Shown piece by piece: positions 25,683 through 33,432 of a DNA stretch of 64,000 bases. The notes under the pieces are model-generated. The model did no database searches. It was given only the letters and a program-made list of their open reading frames with translations, and was not told the DNA's origin. The DNA lies in contig NZ_CP090096.1 of the NCBI RefSeq assembly GCF_021391675.1, forward strand, positions 1,178,001 to 1,242,000, in the 5' to 3' direction. This DNA comes from Neorhizobium galegae. Its GTDB lineage: Bacteria > Pseudomonadota > Alphaproteobacteria > Rhizobiales > Rhizobiaceae. Position 1 is the first letter of the stretch. Each line of letters opens with the position of its first letter. The translations under genes and the position numbers were made by a program.

Positions 25683-25712
25683 AAAAAAGCCGGTGGAAAC
25701 GCCGGCTTTTTT
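25683..25712. terminator. Bidirectional intrinsic terminator
   Basis: An 11-base perfect inverted repeat (AAAAAAGCCGG with its complement ending in six T) encloses an 8-base loop. A-rich and T-rich flanks let it end both the plus-strand tct operon and the convergent class II aldolase gene. Confidence 0.88.
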
Positions 25713-25765
25713 CGTTGCGGAGAATGACGGGAAGACCTGCATCTTCCCGCAAGGAGATCCCCGTG

Positions 25766-26578
25766 TCAGTCCCGATAGCTCGGATCGATCCGATCCAGCT
25801 TGCGCAGCATCGCCGGCCATTCCTTCAGTCCCGGCTTGGCCGGCGACATCTCGTACATATGCGCGGTCAGTTCGGCGATCTTCTCTGCCGGAACCGTGAG
25901 ACCCTGCGGCTGGGCGGCCATGGCGGCGAGTTGGGCGCGGGCGGCCTTTTCCAGCCAGAAGGTCCACACGAACGCCTCGCCGACGCTTTCGCCCGACGTC
26001 AGCGTGCCGTGGTTCTTGAGGATCATGTTCTTGTGGTCCCCAAGGTCGTGGATCAGCCTTTCCTGCTCTTCCATGTTGAGGGCCAGGCCCTCGTAGCCGT
26101 GATAGCCGATGCGGTTGTAGAAAAACATCGAATGCTGGGAGAGCGGCAGCAGGCCGCAATCGAGCATGGAAAGCGCCATGCCTGCCTCGGTATGCAGATG
26201 CATGACGCAATTCAGCTCGTGACGCGCCTTGTGCACGGCGTGGTGGATGACGAAACCGGCGCCGTTCACCGGGTAGTCAGACTTGCCGATGATCTTCGCC
26301 TCGTGGTCGATCTTAACGAGGTTGCTCGCCTTGATCTCGTCGAAGGCGAGCCCGAACGGGTTGATCAGAAAGTGGTTTTCCGTGCCCGGGACGCGGGCCG
26401 AGATATGGGTGTAGATGAGGTCGTCCCAGCCGTAGAGTGCGGCGAGGCGATAGGCGGCGGCGAGATCGACACGGACGGCCCATTCCTCGTCGGTGACCGA
26501 GGCGCGGTCGAACTCGGTAATGACTTCGCCGGACTGGTCCTGCCCTGCCAGTCCGATGACGTGACGTTGAAATGCCAT
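25766..26578 (-). CDS. Class II aldolase/adducin-family protein
   Basis: A 270-residue protein of the class II aldolase fold. Metal ligands are visible as HLHTEAG (two His) and KNHGTLTSGESV (third His); YTHISARVPG and FLINPFGLAFDEI are family signatures. Members act as aldolases, epimerases or, relevant here, decarboxylases of dihydroxybenzoates such as dihydroxyphthalate or dihydroxy-p-cumate. GGAGG precedes the ATG. It is the last gene of a minus-strand run with a hydroxyacid dehydrogenase, a ThDP enzyme and an amidohydrolase. Whether it cleaves a C-C bond or decarboxylates an aromatic acid cannot be decided here. Confidence 0.85.
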   Translation of the reverse strand: MAFQRHVIGLAGQDQSGEVITEFDRASVTDEEWAVRVDLAAAYRLAALYGWDDLIYTHISARVPGTENHFLINPFGLAFDEIKASNLVKIDHEAKIIGKSDYPVNGAGFVIHHAVHKARHELNCVMHLHTEAGMALSMLDCGLLPLSQHSMFFYNRIGYHGYEGLALNMEEQERLIHDLGDHKNMILKNHGTLTSGESVGEAFVWTFWLEKAARAQLAAMAAQPQGLTVPAEKIAELTAHMYEMSPAKPGLKEWPAMLRKLDRIDPSYRD

Positions 26579-26590
26579 GTGACTTCCTCC

Positions 26591-27565
26591 CTACAGTTCA
26601 AAAGCCCAGATCGCGATCGGGACCACCGGCGTCGGCAGCGGCGTTCCCTTGAAAAACGCGTGGACATTCTCGACCAGCAAAAGGGCCATGGCGAGGCGCG
26701 TTTCCGTGGTGGCACTGCCCTGATGTGGCGTCATGATGACATTCGGCATCCACAGCAGTTTTTCCGAAACCCGCGGCTCGTTGGCGAACACGTCCAGGGC
26801 CGCAAAGCCGAGCTTGCCGGCTCTAAGCGCCTCCACCAGCGCCGCTTCGTCGACGATCGAGCCGCGCGAAACGTTGACCAGCGTGCCCTGAGGTCCGAGT
26901 GCCTCCAGCACTTCGCGGTTGACAATTTTCCCGGTGTCCTCGCCGCCGCGGCTGGCGACGACGAGAAAATCGCTCTCTTTCGCCATCGCGACGAGGTCCG
27001 GCATGTAGGTATAGGGGACGGGCTTCTGCCGCGGACCATGATACGAAACCCGCATGCGAAAAGCGGCGGCCCGTTCTGCAATCGCCGCGCCGATATTGCC
27101 GAGCCCGACAATGCCGATCGCCTTGTTCTTGAGCGACCGGCCGAGCGGGACCTTTGCCGCGATCGTCGTCCATCGGCCGTCGCGGATATACTGGGTCTGG
27201 GGCACGATATCGCGGGCCGAGGCCAGCATCAGCGCCATGGCGAGGTCAGCGACATCCTCGGTCAGCAGGCCCGGCGTATTGGAAATACCGATGCCGCGCG
27301 CCTTGACGGTCGGCATGTGGATCGAGTCGATGCCGATGCCGTAACAGGCAACCAGCTTCAGGTCGGGGAATTTTGCGAGTATGTCCGCATTGGCGCCGAC
27401 GCCTGGATCGGTGACCAGCACCTGCACGCCCGGCATCTCGCCGCCTGCAGCTACGTCCGCGACCGACATTTGCCGCCCGCCCATGCCTTCGAGCGTCGAG
27501 ACCACCGAAGCCGGCAGGACCGCCGTCAGCACAACGATACGCATGGTTTTCTGATCTGATGTCAC
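26591..27565 (-). CDS. D-2-hydroxyacid dehydrogenase
   Basis: A member of the D-isomer 2-hydroxyacid dehydrogenase family: NAD-binding GLGNIG, the substrate Arg in NVSRGSIVDE, catalytic Glu in ANEPRV and His in TPHQGSAT. It would interconvert a 2-oxoacid and the D-2-hydroxyacid, with NAD(P)H. Two starts compete: GTG 27565 (324 residues), with GGGGAGGG 10 bases upstream, and ATG 27544 (317 residues), which lacks a site; GTG is preferred. It is 12 bases upstream of the aldolase gene, so the two products may act on one intermediate such as glyoxylate, hydroxypyruvate or pyruvate. Confidence 0.82.
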   Translation of the reverse strand: MTSDQKTMRIVVLTAVLPASVVSTLEGMGGRQMSVADVAAGGEMPGVQVLVTDPGVGANADILAKFPDLKLVACYGIGIDSIHMPTVKARGIGISNTPGLLTEDVADLAMALMLASARDIVPQTQYIRDGRWTTIAAKVPLGRSLKNKAIGIVGLGNIGAAIAERAAAFRMRVSYHGPRQKPVPYTYMPDLVAMAKESDFLVVASRGGEDTGKIVNREVLEALGPQGTLVNVSRGSIVDEAALVEALRAGKLGFAALDVFANEPRVSEKLLWMPNVIMTPHQGSATTETRLAMALLLVENVHAFFKGTPLPTPVVPIAIWAFEL

Positions 27566-27673
27566 GGAACCGATGCCCTCCCCGGATCGAAATCTTGGAG
27601 CCGACTTTATATGGCTCCCTGCCATGACGATAGGTCTTTTCGTCGATGTCGAACGGAATTCGTCATCGACGGA

Positions 27674-29272
27674 TTATCCGTGGATGAACTTCCAGGGACT
27701 TACCTCGCTTTCGAGCGACAGCGGCACTTCGATCAGCCACGGGCCGCCGCGCGTGATGGCAGTCTCGATTGCCGTGCGGAGATCCTCCGGCGCACGCACC
27801 CGGGCGAAATCCACATGGAAGGCGGCAGCGAGCTTGTCGAAATCCGGGTTCTTCAGCTCCGAGCCGATCAGTCGTCCGCCGAAAGCTTGGCTCTGGTCGC
27901 GCTTCACGTTGCCGAAGGCGGAATTGTTGAAGACGACGGTGATGACGTCGATGCCGTATTGGGCGGCCGTCGCCAGCTCCTGGGCGGCGAACATGAAGCC
28001 GCCATCGCCGGCGATCGATACGACCGGCACGTCCGGCCGGGCCACCTTGACGCCCAGCGCGGTTGGAAAACCGAAGCCGAGTGTGCCCTGGAAACCGGTC
28101 GAGATGAAGGTGCGGGGTTCGTAAACCGGATAGCAGTACCAGGACGCGAAACCGGACTGGCAGACCTCTTCGACAAGGATGCCGTCGTCGGGAAGGGCTG
28201 CGCGGATCGCCTGTAGATATCCGTAATGTGGCGAGATTTCCTGGATGGCTTGCGCCGTTTGCGCGCGTGCCTTTCGGATCGCCTCCTGCCAGTCGTCGGG
28301 AGGCGTCCGCGGCTTGAGCTCGTCAAGCAGCGCCGTGAGGGAGGTCTTCGCCCGGCCGAGTACGCCGAGGGCCTCCGGCGTGCGGATCAGTTCCTCCGCG
28401 TCGATTTCCAGCCGCACCACCGGCACTTCGGCTCTCGGCTTCCAACGCCAGCTCGGCACCTCGAGCCGGGTGCCGATGCCGATGACGCAATCGACCAGCG
28501 GCCACAGCTTTCGCGCCTCGGCGATTGTGAGGCCAAGTTCGTGGCGGTTGGAGACCACGCCGCGTCCGGAACGAAAGCCGACCACCGGCGCATGCAGCAA
28601 TTCCGCAAGCCGCAGCACCTCGTCACGGGCCTCGAATGCGCCGGGACCGACGAAGATCATCGGCCGCTCCGCTCTGCGAATCGCCGCCGCCGCCTCGCCG
28701 ATCGCTACATCCGCCACCGGATCCGGATGGTTTTCGAGCGGGCGGGCGATCTCGAATTCGCCCTCCGCCAAGAACTGTTCCCAGGGCATTTCGACCGTCG
28801 CCGGGCCGGGCTTCAGCGAGCGCATCTCGCGAAACGCATGGGCGATTGCGGCGGAGACATCCCCTGCCCTGTCTGCGCGTTCGGCGGACTTGGCGATGCC
28901 GGCGAGAACGGCGCGCTGGTCGCGCATCTCGTGCAGATGGCCGCGACCTTTGCCGAGAAACGCGGTCGGCACCTGCCCGGTCAGACACAGAACCGGCTCG
29001 TTGCAGCCCCAGGCAGTCAGAAGCGCAGCGCCCGTGTTGAGCACGCCCGGGCCTGGTACGACCGAATAGACACCGGGATTGCCCGAGGCGCGGGCGTAAC
29101 CGAACGCCATGTAGGCGCAGGTCTGCTCGTGCCGCGGCGTGATCACCCGCATGCCGTCGCGCTGAAAGGCGTCAAACAGACCGTAGAGCTGGGCGCCTGG
29201 TATGCCGAAGACGGTGTCCACATGGTGAGCGCGCAGTGAAGCGACGATGGAATCGCCTCCGGTAATGGTCAT
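27674..29272 (-). CDS. ThDP-dependent enzyme of the acetolactate synthase/benzoylformate decarboxylase family
   Basis: A 532-residue thiamine-diphosphate enzyme with the three standard domains. The N-terminal Pyr domain has FGIPGAQLYGLF and the activating Glu in RHEQTCAYMAFGYARASG; the central domain is VGPGAFEARDEVLRLAELLHAPVV; the C-terminal PP domain has the metal/ThDP motif GDGGFMFAAQEL ending VFNN. ATG 29272 is used since the upstream frame has no coding character. Possible roles include decarboxylation of a 2-oxoacid or carboligation. It is placed between an amidohydrolase and a hydroxyacid dehydrogenase gene; this suggests 2-oxoacid processing. The product is not otherwise identifiable. 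Confidence 0.83.
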   Translation of the reverse strand: MTITGGDSIVASLRAHHVDTVFGIPGAQLYGLFDAFQRDGMRVITPRHEQTCAYMAFGYARASGNPGVYSVVPGPGVLNTGAALLTAWGCNEPVLCLTGQVPTAFLGKGRGHLHEMRDQRAVLAGIAKSAERADRAGDVSAAIAHAFREMRSLKPGPATVEMPWEQFLAEGEFEIARPLENHPDPVADVAIGEAAAAIRRAERPMIFVGPGAFEARDEVLRLAELLHAPVVGFRSGRGVVSNRHELGLTIAEARKLWPLVDCVIGIGTRLEVPSWRWKPRAEVPVVRLEIDAEELIRTPEALGVLGRAKTSLTALLDELKPRTPPDDWQEAIRKARAQTAQAIQEISPHYGYLQAIRAALPDDGILVEEVCQSGFASWYCYPVYEPRTFISTGFQGTLGFGFPTALGVKVARPDVPVVSIAGDGGFMFAAQELATAAQYGIDVITVVFNNSAFGNVKRDQSQAFGGRLIGSELKNPDFDKLAAAFHVDFARVRAPEDLRTAIETAITRGGPWLIEVPLSLESEVSPWKFIHG

Positions 29273-29315
29273 GTGAGATCGTCCCTGTGAATGAAAATGT
29301 TGATTGTTCCACGTC

Positions 29316-30545
29316 TCACAAAGTCTTACGCGGCGTCGGGTCCAGGTTGAACAGCTTCGCCGCATTCAGCCCGAGAATATTCCGTTTCGCCTGCTCGCTC
29401 AGGAACGGCAGGTCATAGATCTCCTGCGGCAGGTCGAAATCAAAATGCGGCCAGTCCGATGCAAACAGGAGCTGGCTCTCGGCGTTGATCATTTCCAGCG
29501 TCAGCTGCAGCGCCTTCATGTTCACCGTTTCCATCGGCTGGGTCGTGTACCAGCAGTTTTCGCGCATGTATTCGCTCGGCAGCTTCTTCAGCTGCGGCGC
29601 TTCCGAGGGCCGCATCAGGTACTGGTCGTCGAGCCGCTGCATCAGGAAGGGGATCCAGGCGAGCCCGCTTTCCACCCAGATGCTCTTCAGCTTCGGAAAA
29701 CGCTCCGGAATACCGTTCAGAATCCAGTTGGTCATGTGCACCATGTTGCACCAGACGAAGCCGAGCGCGTGCATGCCGAGGAACCGGTTGATGGTTGCAA
29801 GCGACTGGTCCTGCCAGTGGTAGGCCGCATGGAAGGCGATCGGCAGGTTGCGCTCCTCGAGCATTGCATAGATGCGCATGTAGTCGTTGTGATGCACCGC
29901 CTTGTGGCGGACGGAAGGCACGCAGAAGCCGATGACGCCCGGCTGGCCCGAAAATTCCTCGATGGTGCGTTCCGCTTCCTTGGGCACGTTGAAGGGCAGG
30001 TAGGCGAGCGTCTTCAGCCGGTCGTCCTTGGAGAGCACCTTGTCGATCAGCCAGCGATTATAGGCGCGGCCGAGATAGACTTCCATTTCCGGCTGCGGAT
30101 GCAGCCCGAGCGTCAGCATCGGCGTCGGGAACAGCACCATGTAGTCGACGCCGAGCGCGCTCATAGCCCGGCGCGAGAGAGTGACATCGCGATGAACCCC
30201 GTCATCGACCTTTTCGCGGATGCCGGCCTGGTGCGGAATGCGGCCGCCGACATCCTGGTATTTGAGGCCCATGTCGCCGTTGAGGCCGTAGGAGGCGGTG
30301 CCCATCTTCTCGTCGTGGAAGAGCATCGCCTGGTGGCGGATGACCGGGTCCTCGATATATTGCACCAGTTCGTGCCACGAAATCGTCTCGGTGTGGTGGG
30401 CATCCACATCGCAGATCAGCCAGTCCTCGAAACCGCGCTTCTTAGCGGCCCGGTTGGCATGCGCAAGGATGTCGCGCGTATCGGTGAAGACGTCGATCTG
30501 CTGCACCGGCAATTCGCGGGCGCGATCCTTGTTGGAAATATCCAT
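29316..30545 (-). CDS. ACMSD-like amidohydrolase-superfamily protein (possible decarboxylase or hydrolase)
   Basis: A 409-residue amidohydrolase_2-type protein. DVDAHH near residue 46 gives the first metal ligands, HAAYHW near residue 240 a third and SDWPHFD near residue 360 the catalytic Asp. The pattern matches the ACMSD family of metal-dependent nonhydrolytic decarboxylases, which act on aromatic acids such as 5-carboxyvanillate, gamma-resorcylate or aminocarboxymuconate semialdehyde; some relatives are hydrolases. AGGAG precedes the ATG. It follows the small unknown protein gene by 36 bases. A decarboxylase role on an aromatic acid fits the nearby Rieske ferredoxin and class II aldolase, but this is inference. 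Confidence 0.83.
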   Translation of the reverse strand: MDISNKDRARELPVQQIDVFTDTRDILAHANRAAKKRGFEDWLICDVDAHHTETISWHELVQYIEDPVIRHQAMLFHDEKMGTASYGLNGDMGLKYQDVGGRIPHQAGIREKVDDGVHRDVTLSRRAMSALGVDYMVLFPTPMLTLGLHPQPEMEVYLGRAYNRWLIDKVLSKDDRLKTLAYLPFNVPKEAERTIEEFSGQPGVIGFCVPSVRHKAVHHNDYMRIYAMLEERNLPIAFHAAYHWQDQSLATINRFLGMHALGFVWCNMVHMTNWILNGIPERFPKLKSIWVESGLAWIPFLMQRLDDQYLMRPSEAPQLKKLPSEYMRENCWYTTQPMETVNMKALQLTLEMINAESQLLFASDWPHFDFDLPQEIYDLPFLSEQAKRNILGLNAAKLFNLDPTPRKTL

Positions 30546-30581
30546 GTTCGCTCTCCTCAGGCGAAAGAGTGGATTTATGCC

Positions 30582-30917
30582 TCAAAGTTCATCCGGCCGG
30601 CGCCGGTACCAGAGCGCCAGTTCCATTGGCCCGAGATGCAGGGCGCGCAGGATTTCGGAAACGGCTGACAGCGCCTCGGTGGCGGTCACCGTTTCGTCGC
30701 GGGTGCCGGTCAGCGGCCGGAACGTGCGCTCCTCGCCATCGCTCTTGGCGACGTAAAGTCGGATCGCCGCCGTCATCATCCGCGCCACCGCCTCGTCGGA
30801 GACTCGCGATGCTTCGCCGTTTTCCAGCAGTTCGGCCGTCGCCTTCTCGATCTCGGCGGTGGCGTCCTCGATCCAGCCATAGGGGTCGTTGCGTAATGTG
30901 GGTTCAGAGGACGACAT
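30582..30917 (-). CDS. Unknown 111-residue protein encoded with a Rieske ferredoxin
   Basis: A short soluble, mostly helical, acidic protein without recognised domain: SSSEPTLRNDPYGWIEDATAEIEKATAELL at the N-terminus and a conserved-looking AVSEILRALHLGPMELALWYRRRPDEL end. The ATG at 30917 lies inside the end of the Rieske gene, with a 14-base overlap, and the strong purine run GGGAGGGGCAGG of that gene acts as its ribosome site; coupled translation is expected. Upstream in-frame extension is antisense-like and was rejected. It could be a subunit or an assembly partner for the Rieske protein, or a small regulatory subunit of the amidohydrolase downstream. Confidence 0.7.
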   Translation of the reverse strand: MSSSEPTLRNDPYGWIEDATAEIEKATAELLENGEASRVSDEAVARMMTAAIRLYVAKSDGEERTFRPLTGTRDETVTATEALSAVSEILRALHLGPMELALWYRRRPDEL

Positions 30918-31269
30918 AGACCTGCCCCTCCCGGATCGCCAGTTCGGCCCGGTGCAGGCGGTACTTGGCCGGCCCGGCGTTGCGGCCGGTTTCCAGGTTG
31001 AATTCCCAGCCGTGCCATGGACAGGCCACATGCATGTTGTCTTCATTGTATTGAAGCGTCCGCACCTCCTGCTTTTCATCGACGGGCTCGATGACTTGAG
31101 GATAGATGCGGCCCTGACAGATCGGCCCCTGCCTGTGCGGGCACATGTTATGCCAGGCATGCAAAGCGCCCTTCACCCGAAAAATGCCGATCTCCCGCTC
31201 CCCGCAGGCAACGACCTTGCGGCCGCCATCGGCAATCTCATCCTCCGAACAAACCAGATATTCCGCCAA
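30904..31269 (-). CDS. Rieske [2Fe-2S] ferredoxin-type protein
   Basis: A 121-residue Rieske protein with MCPHRQG (Cys43, His45) and CPWHGWEF (Cys83, His86), spaced 37 residues apart, with a longer than usual loop (EPVDEKQEVRTLQYNED) between the two ligand pairs. The start is a TTG at 31269 supported by AGGAGG. Such free-standing proteins carry electrons to ring-hydroxylating or demethylating oxygenases, yet no oxygenase alpha subunit or reductase is visible in the same run. It begins the minus-strand operon that is divergent from an IclR regulator. Confidence 0.9.
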   Translation of the reverse strand: MAEYLVCSEDEIADGGRKVVACGEREIGIFRVKGALHAWHNMCPHRQGPICQGRIYPQVIEPVDEKQEVRTLQYNEDNMHVACPWHGWEFNLETGRNAGPAKYRLHRAELAIREGQVYVVL

Positions 31270-31296
31270 GGTTTCCTCCTTATCCTTCGCGATGAT

Positions 31297-31334
31297 TTCA
31301 ATATTCTTGAAGTCATTCAGTTATATTGTATAAA
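31297..31334 (+). promoter_or_regulatory. Divergent promoter with IclR-size palindrome
   Basis: TTGAAG (31307-31312) and TATAAA (31329-31334) are 16 bases apart and point at the IclR gene. The perfect inverted repeat TTCAA-N5-TTGAA (31297-31311), 15 bases in all, overlaps the -35 element. This is the usual length of IclR-family operators, so autoregulation and control of the divergent Rieske operon are inferred. Confidence 0.45.
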
Positions 31335-31363
31335 GATGGATGAAGACGTCAAGCGGAGAGGTC

Positions 31364-32170
31364 ATGGACGCGTCGGTAAAACAGAAATCGGGAGGCAAGG
31401 ACCCGGAGATCAAGGGCGCCGGCATCCAATCGCTTGAAAAGGGGCTGAAGGTGCTGACGGCGATCCAGCATGCCGGCCGTGCCATGCGGCTGAACGACAT
31501 CGCCGCTGCTGCCGGCATGACGCCGAGCATGACGCATGGTTATCTGGTCAGCCTGGTGCGCACCGGCTTCGTCGCGCAGGACCGGCTGTCCGGCCTTTAT
31601 GATCTCGGTGATGCCGCCCTGCAGCTCGGGCTTGCCTCGCTTTCCCGCACCGATTTCCTCAGCCTTGCTCGTGCGGCGATCTCGCAGCTTGCCGCCGAGC
31701 TCCGCGAGACGGTGACGCTGGCGGTGTGGAACGGCGATGCGCCTGTCGTGGTCGACAAGATCGAGGGCCGCTCCGACAGCGTCTACGAGATCAAGGTCGG
31801 CTCGCTTGTCCGCCTGTGGCCGACGGCGACCGGACGGGTCTTCATGGCCAACCTGCCAAATCTTGAATGGGAACACCACTTGCGCGCTATCATGCATCAG
31901 GGCGGCGAAGCGGAGGCCTCGATCGCCCGTTTCATAACCGAACTCGCAACGGTGCGCAGCGAAGGGTATGCCGCGACGCTGCCGTCCACGGTTCCGGACT
32001 TTTCGGCGGTCGCCGCCCCCGTCTTCGACCATCGTTCGCATCTGAAAGCGGTCGTCACCGTGCTCGGTCGACAGGATGGCTTCGATATCGCGCCTTCCGC
32101 CCTGCCGCTGACCGCAACGTTGCGTGCCGCCAGGTCCCTGTCGCTGCGGCTCGGCGCCTCAGTAAGTTGA
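31364..32170 (+). CDS. IclR-family transcriptional regulator
   Basis: A 268-residue regulator. N-terminal winged helix (GIQSLEKGLKVLTAIQHAGRAMRLNDIAAAAGMTPSMTHGYLVSLVRTGFV, about residues 20-75) and a C-terminal ligand-binding domain (about 95-265) with VTLAVWNGDAPVVVDKIEG and PTATGRVFMAN. ATG 31364 has GGAGAGG a few bases upstream; eight codons further upstream another ATG is less well served. It is divergent from the Rieske-amidohydrolase operon with a 94-base spacer holding a palindrome. It most likely senses an aromatic or carboxylic intermediate of that pathway. Confidence 0.87.
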   Translation: MDASVKQKSGGKDPEIKGAGIQSLEKGLKVLTAIQHAGRAMRLNDIAAAAGMTPSMTHGYLVSLVRTGFVAQDRLSGLYDLGDAALQLGLASLSRTDFLSLARAAISQLAAELRETVTLAVWNGDAPVVVDKIEGRSDSVYEIKVGSLVRLWPTATGRVFMANLPNLEWEHHLRAIMHQGGEAEASIARFITELATVRSEGYAATLPSTVPDFSAVAAPVFDHRSHLKAVVTVLGRQDGFDIAPSALPLTATLRAARSLSLRLGASVS

Positions 32171-32256
32171 GGGTTTTGTCCAACCTGACTTGTGCGGCTG
32201 CACTTTCTCCGCTACCCCGCTCATATAACCGTTTTGAAGAAAGTCGCCGCATCGTG

Positions 32257-32748
32257 ATGGCTGAAGACATGAAGCCCGAAGAAGCAAGCACCAGCGATTG
32301 GGTGATGCAGCAGCCCCGGGCAATCTACTTCCTGAACCAGGCAAATCACGCCGTGCGCAGCCGGCTGGAAGTGGCGCTGTCGGCGCTGCAGATGACCGGC
32401 ATCCAGTATACGGTGCTGAGCGTCATCGGCAGCCGCGAAGGCCTCTCCTCGGCCGAACTGTCGCGCCGCTTCTTCGTCACGCCGCAGACGATGAACGAAC
32501 TGATCGGCGGCCTGCAGCGCCGCAATCTCATCACCCGCAAGGAAGACCCGGCCAACCGCCGCATCCTGCGCATGAGCCTGACGACCGAGGGCAAGCGGAT
32601 GATCAAGGTCTGCGACGCGGCAGCCGACACCGTCGAGCGGGACGTCTTTTCCTTCCTGCCGCAGGAAAGCTACCAGCAGCTCCGCGAGCTTTGTCGGCTG
32701 GTCGCCCGCAATCTTCGCGAGCGCGACGAACCCTCGAAGGGTGAGTGA
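32257..32748 (+). CDS. MarR-family transcriptional regulator
   Basis: A 163-residue winged-helix regulator. LQMTGIQYTVLSVIGSREGLSSAELSRRFFVTPQTMNELIGGLQRRNLITRKEDPANRRILRMSLT gives the recognition helix and the DxRxxR-like wing (DPANRRILRMSLT), and the flanking helices would dimerise. The ATG at 32257 lacks a strong ribosome site. It follows the IclR gene by 86 bases on the same strand. MarR proteins of the FerR/CouR kind sense hydroxycinnamoyl-CoA thioesters in other proteobacteria, and this one would fit such a role for the cluster at 6888-17192, though distance and lack of an operator match make that only a hypothesis. Confidence 0.82.
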   Translation: MAEDMKPEEASTSDWVMQQPRAIYFLNQANHAVRSRLEVALSALQMTGIQYTVLSVIGSREGLSSAELSRRFFVTPQTMNELIGGLQRRNLITRKEDPANRRILRMSLTTEGKRMIKVCDAAADTVERDVFSFLPQESYQQLRELCRLVARNLRERDEPSKGE

Positions 32749-32881
32749 CAAGTCCTCGCCTACGGCGAAAGTTCTTCGTCATCACCGCGCAAGCCCTTGG
32801 CGCCGATGCTTTACAGAACGTTGATTTGACGGCGACATAGGGTTGGTTCTTAGGTTCTCACAGCCGCCATGATGACGGTTA

Positions 32882-32919
32882 GAGGCTCGCGACCAGCTCG
32901 AACTCGGGCCGCGAGCCTC
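32882..32919. repeat. 10-bp inverted repeat between convergent genes
   Basis: GAGGCTCGCG and its exact complement enclose an 18-base loop in the 271-base convergent gap between the MarR gene and the response regulator. No T-run follows; it may be a transcription end structure. Nothing else is recognised in 32749-33019. Confidence 0.35.
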
Positions 32920-33019
32920 GTCCGGAAAATCGCCGGAACTCGAAATCACGGAGAGACCAACAGCGGCGGCGATAAACTCGACGCCCGCTGCAGGCTGGTC
33001 ACACCGCCTTGCCTCGAGA

Positions 33020-33421
33020 TCAAAGTGCCCGGCCGACCGCCCGGTCGTTCTCGAGGCGGGCGATGCAACCGGCGAGCTTGGCCAGCAGAAGATCGAAATC
33101 GATCGGCTTGGTCAGATAGTCTGCCGCACCGGCTCGCAGGCCCGTCAAAATATTGTCCTTGTCAGTCAAGGCCGACAGCAGGATGAACGGGATGTTGAAA
33201 AGCTCGGCGTGGTTCATCTGGATTTCTGCCAGGAGCTGGTGACCGTCCATGACGGGCATCGAAATGTCGCAGATGACGATGTCCGGCCAATAGGACAGGA
33301 TGGCCTCCAGCCCCTCCTGCCCATTGGCGGCCTCCAGAGTTGCAAACCCGGCGTCCGTCAGTTCCTCAACGATGAGCTGGCGGATATCCGCTTCGTCGTC
33401 GATGCATAATATGGTAATCAT
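33020..33421 (-). CDS. Single-domain response regulator
   Basis: A 133-residue receiver-only protein: the acidic pair Asp8-Asp9, phospho-acceptor Asp52 (VICDIS), a Ser/Thr switch at LLSA and Lys105 in YLTKPID are all present. No output domain, so it acts as a phospho-relay or as an allosteric partner (CheY-like or KaiC/kinase-associated). It is 11 bases downstream of the CHASE4 histidine kinase gene and is surely its partner, translated from the same message. Confidence 0.9.
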   Translation of the reverse strand: MITILCIDDEADIRQLIVEELTDAGFATLEAANGQEGLEAILSYWPDIVICDISMPVMDGHQLLAEIQMNHAELFNIPFILLSALTDKDNILTGLRAGAADYLTKPIDFDLLLAKLAGCIARLENDRAVGRAL

Positions 33422-33432
33422 CCTGCTATTCC

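Noticed and set aside
32869..33186. Plus-strand frame in the gap after the MarR gene
   Set aside because: It runs through an inverted repeat and then antisense to the receiver gene; Arg-rich mirror composition.
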